Assembly: GCA_046724655.1 (NCBI GenBank)
Contig: JBKOWY010000094.1
Coordinates: 1 to 18,202 of the forward strand
Length of the DNA: 18,202 bases
Direction: 5' to 3'
Source of the DNA: JALZAA01 sp046724655
GTDB lineage: Bacteria > Actinomycetota > Acidimicrobiia > IMCC26256 > JACDBD01
The number at the start of each line of letters is the position of its first letter. Position 1 is the first letter of the stretch. The position numbers were made by a program, and so were the translations under genes. Under the pieces are notes generated by a model, which was not told the origin of the DNA, did no database searches, and worked only from the letters and a program-made list of their open reading frames with translations. This document shows, piece after piece, positions 1 through 7,432 of this stretch.

Positions 1-2
1 CT

Positions 3-98
3 CCGGCGGCGTCCCCGGCGCCGCCTCCCGCCCCGCCGCCGAGCGCGGCGTCCAACGGCAAGCCGGCTGGGCCCGCCGCCGACCCCGCCGTGTGCTGA
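3..98 (+). CDS. Possible C-terminal tail of an upstream gene (partial)
   Basis: The frame starting at base 3 is open from the window edge to a TGA at 96-98. It would encode about 31 residues, almost all Pro, Ala, Ser and Gly, ending in AVC. Such low-complexity tails are common at the ends of actinobacterial envelope or regulatory proteins, but high-GC DNA also yields open Pro/Ala frames by chance. A second frame stays open to a TGA at 125-127. No domain can be recognised, so the existence of this gene is only a suggestion; its stop 25 bases before ugd would make it the preceding gene of the same run. Confidence 0.3.
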   Translation, partial: PAASPAPPPAPPPSAASNGKPAGPAADPAVC

Positions 99-123
99 TG
101 CGGGCAATCGGGGGGGAGAAGTC

Positions 124-1419
124 ATGAGCACGATCGCCGTCGTCGGTGGTGGGTACGTCGGGCTCACGACGGCCGGTTGCTTCGCCCGGCTCGGTCACGA
201 TGTCGTCTGTGGTGACGTCGACGGCGAGAAGGTCGCGCGGCTGTCGAAGGGGGAGGTACCCATCCTCGAGGAAGGCCTGCCATCGTTGGTCGCCGATGGC
301 CTGGCCTCTCGCCGGCTGAACTTCGTGGTCGGCGCGGCCGAGGCGGCGCGGGCCGCCGAGTTCGTGTTCCTCTGCGTCCCGACGCCACCCGGGCCCGACG
401 GCGGGGCCGACATGTCCATCATCGAGGACGTCGTCCGCGAGATCGCGCCGGTGCTGCGGCCGGGATCGGTCGTGATCACGAAGTCGACGGTGCCGGTGGG
501 CTCCACCGCGCTCGTGGAGCGGCTCCTGGGCGAATCGGGCGTCCCGGCGGGGTCGGTCGGAGTCGCGTCGAACCCCGAGTTCCTGCGCGAGGGCACTGCG
601 GTGCGGGACTTCCTTCAGCCCGACCGTGTCGTCATCGGTTGTCAGGACACCGCGGTGGCGGTGCGCGTCTCGGAGCTCTACCGAAAGCTGCAGGCGCCGA
701 TCCTCGTGACCGACGCCGCGTCGGCCGAGCTCATCAAGTACGCGTCGAACGCCTTCCTGGCGGCAAAAGTCTCGTTCGTCAACGAGATCGCGAACCTGTG
801 CGAAGCCGTGAGCGCGGACGTGCGCGAGGTCGCCCTCGGCATCGGCTACGACCCTCGCATCGGCTTCGAGTTCCTGCACCCAGGCCCCGGCTTCGGTGGC
901 TCGTGCCTTCCGAAAGACGTCGCCGAGTTGCTCCACCGTTCCGGCGAGGCCGGCTACGACTTCCGTCTCTTGGCGGCCGTCGCCGACGTGAACCGTCTCC
1001 AGTACCAGCGCGTCGTCGACAAGATCCGAGGTGCACTCGGCGGAGAGCTGCGCGGCGCCCAGATAGGACTCTGGGGGCTCACGTTCAAGGCGAACACCGA
1101 CGACGTGCGCGACTCGCCCGCGCTCGCGGTGGCCTCGAGCCTGACGGCCGAGGGGGCCGGCGTGCGCGCCTACGACCCCGTCGCGGGCGAGCAGGCCCGG
1201 GCGCGGGTCCCGGACCTCGAGGCGGTTCCCGACCCCTACGACGCGTGTGCCGGCGCCGACGTCGTCGCAGTGCTCACGGAGTGGGACGAGTTCCGCTGGC
1301 TCGACTTCGACCGCGTGAGCGAGCTGATGCGCGCCGCTCGCATCGTCGATGCCCGCAACCTGCTCGACCCGGCGGCGATGCGCAGACGCGGCTTCACGTA
1401 TCAGGGTCTCGGACGCTGA
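124..1419 (+). CDS. ugd: UDP-glucose 6-dehydrogenase
   Basis: This cytoplasmic enzyme oxidises UDP-glucose to UDP-glucuronate with two NAD+. The 431-aa length is usual for the bacterial family. The N-terminal Rossmann signature GGGYVGLTTAG lies at residues 8-18, followed by SNPEFLREGTA at 149-159, the central-helix Lys/Asn pair in ELIKYASNAF (K205, N209), and the catalytic cysteine in GFGGSCLPKDV (C261). A C-terminal UDP-binding domain with GLTFKANTDDVRDSPA follows. The ATG is preceded by a G-rich stretch (GGGGGGAGAAG, 111-121) that can serve as ribosome binding site. The stop overlaps the start of the next gene (TGATG), and that gene encodes the enzyme expected to consume the product. Family assignment is firm; a GDP-mannose dehydrogenase is less likely because the motifs and downstream gene fit UDP-glucuronate. 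Confidence 0.95.
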   Translation: MSTIAVVGGGYVGLTTAGCFARLGHDVVCGDVDGEKVARLSKGEVPILEEGLPSLVADGLASRRLNFVVGAAEAARAAEFVFLCVPTPPGPDGGADMSIIEDVVREIAPVLRPGSVVITKSTVPVGSTALVERLLGESGVPAGSVGVASNPEFLREGTAVRDFLQPDRVVIGCQDTAVAVRVSELYRKLQAPILVTDAASAELIKYASNAFLAAKVSFVNEIANLCEAVSADVREVALGIGYDPRIGFEFLHPGPGFGGSCLPKDVAELLHRSGEAGYDFRLLAAVADVNRLQYQRVVDKIRGALGGELRGAQIGLWGLTFKANTDDVRDSPALAVASSLTAEGAGVRAYDPVAGEQARARVPDLEAVPDPYDACAGADVVAVLTEWDEFRWLDFDRVSELMRAARIVDARNLLDPAAMRRRGFTYQGLGR

Positions 1420-2366
1420 TGCCGCGCGCCGTCGTCACCGGTGGCGCGGGCTTTCTCGGCTCGCATCTCTGCCGCGCCCTCGTCGGTCGCGGCTGGGAAG
1501 TCCTCGCCGTCGACAACCTCCTCACGGGCCGGATCGAGAACGTCGAGGACCTGCTCGAAACGGCTGCCTTCGAGCTGAAGGAGCACGACGTCAGCCAGTT
1601 CGTCGCCGTGGATGGTCCGGTCGATGCCGTCTTGCACTTCGCGAGCCCGGCGAGCCCGCGCGACTACCTCGAGTTTCCGATCAAGACGCTCAAGGTCGGT
1701 TCATTGGGCACGCACAACACGCTCGGCTTGGCCAAGGTGACCGGCGCTCGCTATCTGCTCGCTTCCACGAGCGAGGTGTACGGAGACCCTCTCGTCCACC
1801 CCCAGACCGAGGACTACTGGGGCAACGTCAACCCGGTCGGGCCGCGCGGTGTCTACGACGAGGCGAAGCGCTTCGCCGAAGCCATGGCGATGGCCTACCA
1901 CCGAGCGCACGGGATCGACGTGAAGATCGTGCGCATCTTCAATACCTACGGCACGCACATGCGGGAACGAGACGGGCGCGTCGTCTCGAACTTCCTGGCC
2001 CAGGCCGCCGAGGGCAAGCCGCTCACGGTGTTCGGCGACGGGACGCAGACACGATCGTACTGCTACGTCGACGACGAAGTGCGCGGCATCCTCGCATTGC
2101 TCGACTCGGATTGGACCGGCCCGATGAACATCGGGAACCCGGACGAGTTCACCGTCCTCGAGCTCGCGCAACTGGTGCTCGAGCTCACGAAGGCCAGTTC
2201 CGAGATCATCTTCGAGCCGCTTCCCCTCGACGACCCCACCCGCCGGCGGCCGGACATCAACCTGGCGACCCGGGTCCTCGGCTGGCGCCCGGAGGTCGAC
2301 CTCCGCGAAGGTCTCGCCCGCACCTACGACTGGTTCCGGAGGGAACGTGAGCGAGGGCGGAGCTAG
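1419..2366 (+). CDS. uxs: UDP-glucuronate decarboxylase (UDP-xylose synthase)-like SDR
   Basis: Extended short-chain dehydrogenase of 315 aa. The NAD-binding motif TGGAGFLGSH is at residues 7-16, and the catalytic Tyr/Lys pair is in VYDEAKR (Y146, K150). Features shared with UDP-xylose synthases are HFASPASP (73-80), STSEVYGDP (116-124) with the Ser-Glu pair S118/E119, and HPQTEDYWGNVNPVGPR (127-143). Members of that family oxidise UDP-glucuronate at C4, decarboxylate it and reduce the product to UDP-xylose. The position directly after ugd, with overlapping TGATG, supplies the substrate from the neighbouring gene and supports the call. The ATG at 1419 fits the Rossmann start well; longer frames upstream are shadows of ugd. 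A dTDP-glucose 4,6-dehydratase is the main alternative, but the YWG.VNP.G.R block speaks against it. Confidence 0.88.
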   Translation: MPRAVVTGGAGFLGSHLCRALVGRGWEVLAVDNLLTGRIENVEDLLETAAFELKEHDVSQFVAVDGPVDAVLHFASPASPRDYLEFPIKTLKVGSLGTHNTLGLAKVTGARYLLASTSEVYGDPLVHPQTEDYWGNVNPVGPRGVYDEAKRFAEAMAMAYHRAHGIDVKIVRIFNTYGTHMRERDGRVVSNFLAQAAEGKPLTVFGDGTQTRSYCYVDDEVRGILALLDSDWTGPMNIGNPDEFTVLELAQLVLELTKASSEIIFEPLPLDDPTRRRPDINLATRVLGWRPEVDLREGLARTYDWFRRERERGRS

Positions 2367-3078
2367 CAGCGAACCGACGGCACCCGTTCGCGTCAACAAG
2401 CTGTCGGTGATCATCCCCGTCTTCAACGAGCGCAACACCGTCGCCGAGATCGTGCGTCGAATGCGATCGGTCGAGTTGCCTGTGGAGCGGGAGTTCGTCA
2501 TCGTCGACGACGGCAGCGACGACGGCACTCGCGACGTGCTCACCCAGCTCCGGGACAGCACCGTCCGCGTCGTCGCGCACGGCGTCAACCGCGGCAAGGG
2601 CGCGGCCATTCGGACCGGCCTCGAGAACGTGTCCGGTGACGTCGTGCTCGTCCAGGACGCCGACCTCGAGTACGACCCCGAGGACTGGCCCAAGCTCCTC
2701 GCGCCCGTTCTCAAGGGCCGGGCTCGCGTCGTCTACGGCTCGCGCTTCACGGGTGAGCGCCGCAACATGCTGTTCCTCCACTGGGTCGGGAACCGCTTCC
2801 TGGCGTTCGTCACGAACGTCCTCTACAACAGCACCCTCTCCGACATGGAGACCTGCTACAAGCTGTTCGAGCGAGACGTGCTCGACGGCATCAAACTGCG
2901 GGCGGACCGCTTCGACTTCGAGCCGGAATTCACAGCGAAGGTGCTCAGACGCGGGATCCGCATCTACGAAGTGCCGATCTCCTACGCCGGCCGCGAGCCA
3001 TACGAAGGGAAGAAGATCACATGGCGGGACGGCGTCATCGCGCTGTGGACGCTCGTGAAGTACCGGTTCGTCAAATAG
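2347..3078 (+). CDS. Family 2 glycosyltransferase, polyprenyl-phosphate sugar synthase type
   Basis: A 243-aa GT-A fold transferase. SVIIPVFNERNTV (20-32) and VIVDDGSDDGT (51-61) form the nucleotide-binding start, VQDADLEYDPED (102-113) holds the DxD metal site, and SDMETCYKLF with FEPE (191-194) and YEVPISY (207-213) are typical of dolichyl/undecaprenyl-phosphate sugar synthases (DPM1/Alg5-like). There is no C-terminal membrane domain, only a short hydrophobic end (ALWTLVKYRF), so the protein probably works at the membrane surface, moving a sugar from a nucleotide donor to a lipid phosphate. The GTG start lies inside uxs (20-nt overlap) and is preceded by GGAGGG at 2338-2343. Donor sugar is unknown; UDP- or GDP-sugars made by the same run are the natural candidates. 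Confidence 0.85.
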   Translation: MSEGGASSEPTAPVRVNKLSVIIPVFNERNTVAEIVRRMRSVELPVEREFVIVDDGSDDGTRDVLTQLRDSTVRVVAHGVNRGKGAAIRTGLENVSGDVVLVQDADLEYDPEDWPKLLAPVLKGRARVVYGSRFTGERRNMLFLHWVGNRFLAFVTNVLYNSTLSDMETCYKLFERDVLDGIKLRADRFDFEPEFTAKVLRRGIRIYEVPISYAGREPYEGKKITWRDGVIALWTLVKYRFVK

Positions 3079-3962
3079 TGAGCCGCTGGGCCGCCGTTGT
3101 CGTCAACTACGAGGCAGGCCACGCGCTGACGCGGTGTGTCCAATCGCTGCTCGCCGATACGAGCGCCGGCGCCGCGCCACATGTCGTCGTGGTCGACAAC
3201 GGATCGTCGGACGGCTCCACGGCCACGATCGACGAGGCGCCGCCGGCCGTGACCGTTCTCAACCCGGGCAAGAACCTCGGCTACGCCCGGGCTGCGAACC
3301 TCGGCATCGGCGCGACCGAGGCGTCCGTGGTCGCGATCTGCAACCCCGATCTCGAAGTCGAGGCGGGGACGGCCGCCGCGATCCTCTCCCGCCTCGCGGC
3401 CGAGCCCGATCTCGCCGCCGCCGGCCCGCTGATCCGCAACCCCGACGGCTCCATCTACCCGTCGGCGCGTTCGGTACCCCGGCTCCGGGACGCCGTAGGT
3501 CACGGGCTCCTCGGCCTCGTGTGGCGAACGAACCCCTTCACCCGCCGCTACCGGCAGCTCGACGCCGACCCCCGGCGCCCGCGCGACGTCGACTGGGTCT
3601 CGGGTGCCGCGATCTGGCTGCGGCGAGACGCGCTCACGAACGTCGGCGGCTGGGACGAGCGCTACTTCATGTACGTGGAAGACGTCGACCTGTGCTGGCG
3701 GCTCCGGAACGCCGGATGGCGCATCGGGTACGAGCCGGGCGGCACCGTCACGCACGTGCAGGGCGCGGCAACGGCCAAGCATCCGTACCGCATGATCGTC
3801 GAGCACCACCGTTCGCTGTTCCGGTTCGCCGCCAAACGATGGCGTGGGCCGAAGCGCGTGGCGCTGCCATTCGCGGCCGTGTTCCTCACGGTGCGAGCGG
3901 GTCTGGCAATGGCCGAACATGCGCTCCGCCGCCGACCGAGACCCCCGCAAGTGACCGGGTAA
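3078..3962 (+). CDS. Family 2 glycosyltransferase, rhamnosyltransferase (WbbL) type
   Basis: A 294-aa GT2 enzyme. Visible blocks are AAVVVNYEAG (5-14), VVDNGSSDGS (38-47), GKNLGYARAANLGI (64-77), CNPDLEVE (88-95, the metal-binding position), and GGWDERYFMYVEDVDLCWR (190-208) with the acidic ED pair at 201-202. This pattern is typical of rhamnosyltransferases such as mycobacterial WbbL, which links rhamnose to the lipid-linked GlcNAc of the arabinogalactan linker. The order (this gene, GMPP-type gene, F420 genes nearby) resembles the M. tuberculosis wbbL1-manC-fbiB-fbiA region, which supports the comparison, but no dTDP-rhamnose genes are in the window. I chose the GTG at 3078, which overlaps the previous stop (TAGTG); an ATG at 3021 would add 19 basic residues before the first beta strand and overlap the upstream gene by 58 bases. 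Confidence 0.82.
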   Translation: MSRWAAVVVNYEAGHALTRCVQSLLADTSAGAAPHVVVVDNGSSDGSTATIDEAPPAVTVLNPGKNLGYARAANLGIGATEASVVAICNPDLEVEAGTAAAILSRLAAEPDLAAAGPLIRNPDGSIYPSARSVPRLRDAVGHGLLGLVWRTNPFTRRYRQLDADPRRPRDVDWVSGAAIWLRRDALTNVGGWDERYFMYVEDVDLCWRLRNAGWRIGYEPGGTVTHVQGAATAKHPYRMIVEHHRSLFRFAAKRWRGPKRVALPFAAVFLTVRAGLAMAEHALRRRPRPPQVTG

Positions 3963-3974
3963 TCTCGGCTTGTC

Positions 3975-4727
3975 ATGCCGAAGTCGCGTAGTCGTTACGC
4001 CCGGGCCCAGGCCCGGGCTCGTTACCGTAAGCCCAAGCGCCGCGGCGGTTCGTTCGGCTGGAACGTGGGGATCGCGCTCGTGGCAGTGCTCGGCGTTGCC
4101 CTCCTCATCTGGACCGTCGCCGGCCGGCGGTCGGAGGCCGTGGCCGCGCCCCGGGCCGGTAATCCCGCCACCGGTGAACCCGGCGACCACTGGCACGCCG
4201 CTCTCGACGTCTATACCTGTACCGGGTGGTTGGAGACCCCGGCGCCCGAGTTCGAGACCAAGGCCGACAATCCCGAGATCCGCGTCGGCATCCACTCCCA
4301 TGGCGACGGCCTGATTCACATTCACCCCTTCAACTCGTCCGAGAGCGGCAAGAACGCCACCTTGGGCCGGTTCCTGGAGTACGGCGGCTGGTCGGCGGGC
4401 TCGACCTCGTTCGACCTGTGGGGCGGGGCGAAAGAGAAAAACGGCGACCCGTGCACGCTGGCCGACGGGTCGGAGCAGAAGGGCACGTTGACCTGGTACG
4501 TCAACGGCAAGAAACAGCCCGGTAACCCGTCCGACTATCAGCCCAAGGACCGCGATCAAATCGCGCTCGTCTTTGCGCCGGCGGGGACGAAGCTCACCGA
4601 TCTCGGGACGCCGCCGAACTCGCAGCGGGTACCGACGGACGAGACCCCGTTCAGCACCGCCCCGGGCGGGACCGCGCCGAGCACTGTTCCCGAGACGCCG
4701 GCGTCGAGCGCACCACCTTCGTCGTGA
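3975..4727 (+). CDS. Membrane-anchored protein with three HxH motifs, unknown function
   Basis: A 250-aa protein. Residues 1-27 are very basic, residues 28-49 form one transmembrane segment (VGIALVAVLGVALLIWTVAG), then a domain of about 150 residues probably lies outside the membrane, and the last 35 residues are a Ser/Thr/Pro/Ala tail. The domain has three His-x-His pairs: H72/H74 in GDHWHAA, H107/H109 and H115/H117 in GIHSHGDGLIHIHPF, plus cysteines C82 and C160. I read this as a probable metal site. Similar HWHA/HxH proteins occur, as far as I recall, as unnamed proteins in actinobacteria; I cannot give a function. It sits 12 bases after a glycosyltransferase and overlaps the nucleotidyltransferase start (GTGA), so it belongs to the envelope-glycan run. 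No strong ribosome binding site precedes the ATG. Confidence 0.8.
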   Translation: MPKSRSRYARAQARARYRKPKRRGGSFGWNVGIALVAVLGVALLIWTVAGRRSEAVAAPRAGNPATGEPGDHWHAALDVYTCTGWLETPAPEFETKADNPEIRVGIHSHGDGLIHIHPFNSSESGKNATLGRFLEYGGWSAGSTSFDLWGGAKEKNGDPCTLADGSEQKGTLTWYVNGKKQPGNPSDYQPKDRDQIALVFAPAGTKLTDLGTPPNSQRVPTDETPFSTAPGGTAPSTVPETPASSAPPSS

Positions 4728-5827
4728 AGGCGATCGTCCTCGTGGGTGGGGAGGGCACGCGCCTCCGCCCGTTGACGTACACGACGCCGAAGTCGCTGCT
4801 GCCCATCGCCAACGAACCGTTCCTCGAGCGCCAGTTGACCTGGTTGGCAGGTCACGGCATCGAGGACGTCGTGCTGTCGCTCGGCTACCTTCCGGACGCC
4901 TTCCACGCGCACTTTCCCGATGACCGTTTCGGGGACATGACCCTCCGCTATGCGGTCGAGAACGATCCGCTGGGCACTGCCGGTGGGATTCGCTACGCAG
5001 CCGAGTTCGCCGGCATCGACGAGCGTTTCGTCGTCTGCAACGGCGATGTGCTCACGACCCTCGACCTCACCGCCATGGTCCGATTCCATGACGGGCACGG
5101 CGGCGAGGCCACGATCCATCTCTGCCGAGTCGACGACCCGTCGGCGTTCGGCGTGGTGCCGACCCGGGGGGACGGGGAAGTGATCGCGTTCGTCGAGAAG
5201 CCACCACGGGGGAAGGCTCCCAGCCACTGGATCAACGCGGGCACGTACGTGCTGGAGCCGTCGGTGCTGGACCGCATTCCAGCCCGGTTCACCGTGTCGA
5301 TCGAACGTGAGACGTTCCCCCGCATGCTGGAGCGGCCGGGCCACCTGTTCGCGTTCCAGAGCGACGCCTATTGGATCGACATCGGGACGCCCGGGAAGTA
5401 CGTCGAAGCGAACTCCGATGTCGTGACGGGCAAGCTCGGCGCGCAACCGGTGGCGGGGGCGGTCGAGCAGGCCCCGGGCGTCTGGACGCAGGGCGACGTC
5501 TCGATCGCGCCCGACGCCCACGTCGAAGCGCCGGTCCTGCTGGGCGACGGCTCCACCGTGGAGGCGGGGGCACGAGTGGGTGAGGCCGTGCTCGGGCCGG
5601 GATGCGCGGTCGGGTCGGGCGGATGCGTGCTGCGGTCGGTCATGCTCGAGGGCGCCCGGGTCGCAGCCGACGCGCAGGTCGTCGACGGGGTGGTCGGTCC
5701 CCAAGCCGCGCTCGAAGCCGGAGTCGCGGCCAGCGACCACACGATCATCGGCGCGTCGGCCACGGTGGCCGCGGGTTCGAGGCTGTCCGGCGCGCGGGTA
5801 CCCGTGCGTGTCCCTTCGTCCCAGTGA
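4724..5827 (+). CDS. manC: NDP-sugar pyrophosphorylase, mannose-1-phosphate guanylyltransferase type
   Basis: A 367-aa nucleotidyltransferase that joins a sugar 1-phosphate to a nucleotide, releasing pyrophosphate. The signature GGEGTRLRPLT is at residues 8-18 with the catalytic Lys in PKSLLP (K23). CNGDVL (105-110) carries a metal-binding Asp, followed by VEKP (157-160), WINAGTYVLEP (169-179) and YWIDIGTPGKY (216-226). From about residue 250 to the end the sequence is a run of hexapeptide-type repeats (left-handed beta helix) as in GMPP proteins. Specificity for mannose-1-phosphate and GTP is inferred from this architecture and from a GMPP gene in the corresponding mycobacterial locus; glucose-1-phosphate cannot be excluded. 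The GTG start overlaps the upstream stop (GTGA), and the gene's own TGA overlaps the next GTG in the same way. Confidence 0.83.
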   Translation: MKAIVLVGGEGTRLRPLTYTTPKSLLPIANEPFLERQLTWLAGHGIEDVVLSLGYLPDAFHAHFPDDRFGDMTLRYAVENDPLGTAGGIRYAAEFAGIDERFVVCNGDVLTTLDLTAMVRFHDGHGGEATIHLCRVDDPSAFGVVPTRGDGEVIAFVEKPPRGKAPSHWINAGTYVLEPSVLDRIPARFTVSIERETFPRMLERPGHLFAFQSDAYWIDIGTPGKYVEANSDVVTGKLGAQPVAGAVEQAPGVWTQGDVSIAPDAHVEAPVLLGDGSTVEAGARVGEAVLGPGCAVGSGGCVLRSVMLEGARVAADAQVVDGVVGPQAALEAGVAASDHTIIGASATVAAGSRLSGARVPVRVPSSQ

Positions 5828-6780
5828 GGGCGCTCGTCACCGGCGGCGCCGGGTTCATCGGCTCGACGCTCGTCGACCGGCTGCTCGCCGAGGACTGGGA
5901 AGTCGACGTCGTCGACGACCTGTCGACGGGCTCGCTGACGAACCTGGCCGACGCGAGGGCGCGGCGCGACCGCAAGTTCACGTTCCACCGCCTTGACGTC
6001 CGATTGCCTGCCGTCAGCGACCTCATCCTCCGCCGCCGGCCCGGCACGATCTTTCACCTCGCAGCCCAGATCTCCCCGCGCGAGTCCGTCGCCCGTCCGC
6101 AATTCGACGCCGAGGTGAACATCATCGGTTCGCTCAACGTGCTCGGGGGCGCGGTCGAGGCCGGCGTGGACAAGGTCGTGTTCGCGGGATCGGGAGGGAC
6201 GCTCTATGGCACACCCGAGCACGTGCCCGTACGCGAAGCGCACCCGCAGACGCCGTTGTCTCCGTACGGCGTGTCGAAGAAGGCCATGGGTGACTACCTT
6301 CATTGCTTCCGTGAGATCCATGGCCTCGAGTACACGGTGCTCGCGCTGGCAAACGTGTACGGACCGCGCCAGGACCCTCACGGTGAGGCGGGTGTCGTCG
6401 CGATCTTCGCCGGCCAGCTCCTCGCGCCCGAGCGGCCGACGATCTTCGGCGACGGCGACCAGACCCGCGACTTCGTGTACGTGGACGACGCGGTCGACGC
6501 CTTCGTGCGCGCCGCCGACAAGGCGGGCGGTCTCATCGTGAACGTGGGGACCGGGATCGAGACCTCGGTGCAGGACCTGTACGACACCATGGCTCATCTG
6601 GTCGGGTTCGAGGAGCCGGCGCGCTATGCACTGCCACGCCCGGGTGAGCTCCTCCACTCGGCGCTCGATCCGGGCCGGGCCGCCATTCATCTCGGGTGGA
6701 AGCCCTGGACGGACCTCACGGAGGGGTTGCGCCGCACGCTCGACTGGTTCCGCGCCGTCCCCGTCGGCGCGCGTCGCTAG
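5824..6780 (+). CDS. NAD-dependent sugar-nucleotide epimerase, GalE-like
   Basis: Extended SDR of 318 aa starting at a GTG that overlaps the previous stop. TGGAGFIGS (residues 6-14) binds NAD, FHLAAQISPRESV (77-89) follows, and the active site shows S123 in AGSGGTLYG with Y148 and K152 in SPYGVSK; the Ser-Tyr spacing of 25 equals that in known GalE enzymes. The family interconverts UDP-sugars at C4. UDP-glucose/UDP-galactose is the default substrate, but the same fold serves as UDP-xylose 4-epimerase (to UDP-arabinose) and UDP-GlcNAc/UDP-GlcA epimerase, and a UDP-xylose synthase-like gene lies four genes upstream. The protein closes the seven-gene plus-strand run; the next gene is convergent, 40 bases away, and I see no convincing terminator hairpin in that gap. 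Confidence 0.82.
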   Translation: MRALVTGGAGFIGSTLVDRLLAEDWEVDVVDDLSTGSLTNLADARARRDRKFTFHRLDVRLPAVSDLILRRRPGTIFHLAAQISPRESVARPQFDAEVNIIGSLNVLGGAVEAGVDKVVFAGSGGTLYGTPEHVPVREAHPQTPLSPYGVSKKAMGDYLHCFREIHGLEYTVLALANVYGPRQDPHGEAGVVAIFAGQLLAPERPTIFGDGDQTRDFVYVDDAVDAFVRAADKAGGLIVNVGTGIETSVQDLYDTMAHLVGFEEPARYALPRPGELLHSALDPGRAAIHLGWKPWTDLTEGLRRTLDWFRAVPVGARR

Positions 6781-6820
6781 GCGAGATCCCCCAAAGGGCC
6801 GGCGCCGCCGCGACCTCCGC

Positions 6821-7432
6821 TTATCGGAACGCGCGCAGGTCGTCGAGCGGGACGGGCGGTCGGGCCCTGCCCTCGTACGACGGATCAGGGCGACCGACCA
6901 GCACGAGCGCGTGGGGGAGCCAGTGCGCCGGCAACGACAACGCGTCGCGCGCCTCGTCGGGACAGAAGATCGGCGCCGCCACCCAGCACGACGCCAACCC
7001 GGCGTCGGTTGCGGCGAGCATGAGGTTCTCGACCGCCGCGCCCAGTGAGAGCAGCGCCATGCCCCACTCGGCCCGCCGGCGTGCCTCGTCGGGGTAGCGG
7101 TCCAGCCCTTCCCAGGTCAGGCAGCCCACGACCAGGGCCGGCGCCCCGGTCAGCTTGGCGCGCGAAGCGGAGATGAGCTCGTCGATGCGTGGGCCAGCAA
7201 CCCCATCGCCCTCGAGGTCAGCTCGCCAGCGCGCGCCCATTCCGCGCGCGAGGGAGGCCTTGCCGTCGGGAGTGTCGACGATCACCCAGCGCCACGGTCG
7301 CGAGTGATGGGGCGCCGGGGCCAGGCATGCGGCCTCCACCAGGCGGTCGAGCTCCTCGCGCGGGATCGGTTCGGGTCGGAACGCACGGATCGACCGCCGG
7401 GCGTCGATGAAGGCGGGAACGCCGCCTGGCAT
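6821..7432 (-). CDS. FbiB C-terminal-type nitroreductase (dehydro-F420 reductase candidate)
   Basis: A 203-aa FMN-dependent nitroreductase-fold protein. RRSIRAFRPEPI (12-23) is the FMN-binding start, APAPHHSRPWRWV (38-50) and GMGARWRADLEGDG (64-77) follow, then GAAVENLMLAATDAGLASCWV (131-151). The APAPHH.RP and WR.DL.GDG blocks match what I recall of the C-terminal domain of mycobacterial FbiB, which reduces dehydro-F420-0 to F420-0. In mycobacteria that domain is fused to the CofE ligase; here it is a separate gene whose ATG overlaps the cofE stop (TGATG on the minus strand). Longer upstream frames only shadow cofE. Role in F420 maturation is inferred from sequence and coupling; a general nitroreductase is less likely. 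Confidence 0.85.
   Translation of the reverse strand: MPGGVPAFIDARRSIRAFRPEPIPREELDRLVEAACLAPAPHHSRPWRWVIVDTPDGKASLARGMGARWRADLEGDGVAGPRIDELISASRAKLTGAPALVVGCLTWEGLDRYPDEARRRAEWGMALLSLGAAVENLMLAATDAGLASCWVAAPIFCPDEARDALSLPAHWLPHALVLVGRPDPSYEGRARPPVPLDDLRAFR

Noticed and set aside
2982..4559. 525-aa minus-strand open frame across three plus-strand genes
   Set aside because: It runs opposite several recognisable genes and has no family motif; long antisense frames are normal at this GC content.
6781..6820. Terminator between the two convergent runs
   Set aside because: The 40-base gap is GC-rich but forms no convincing hairpin with a T-run on either strand.
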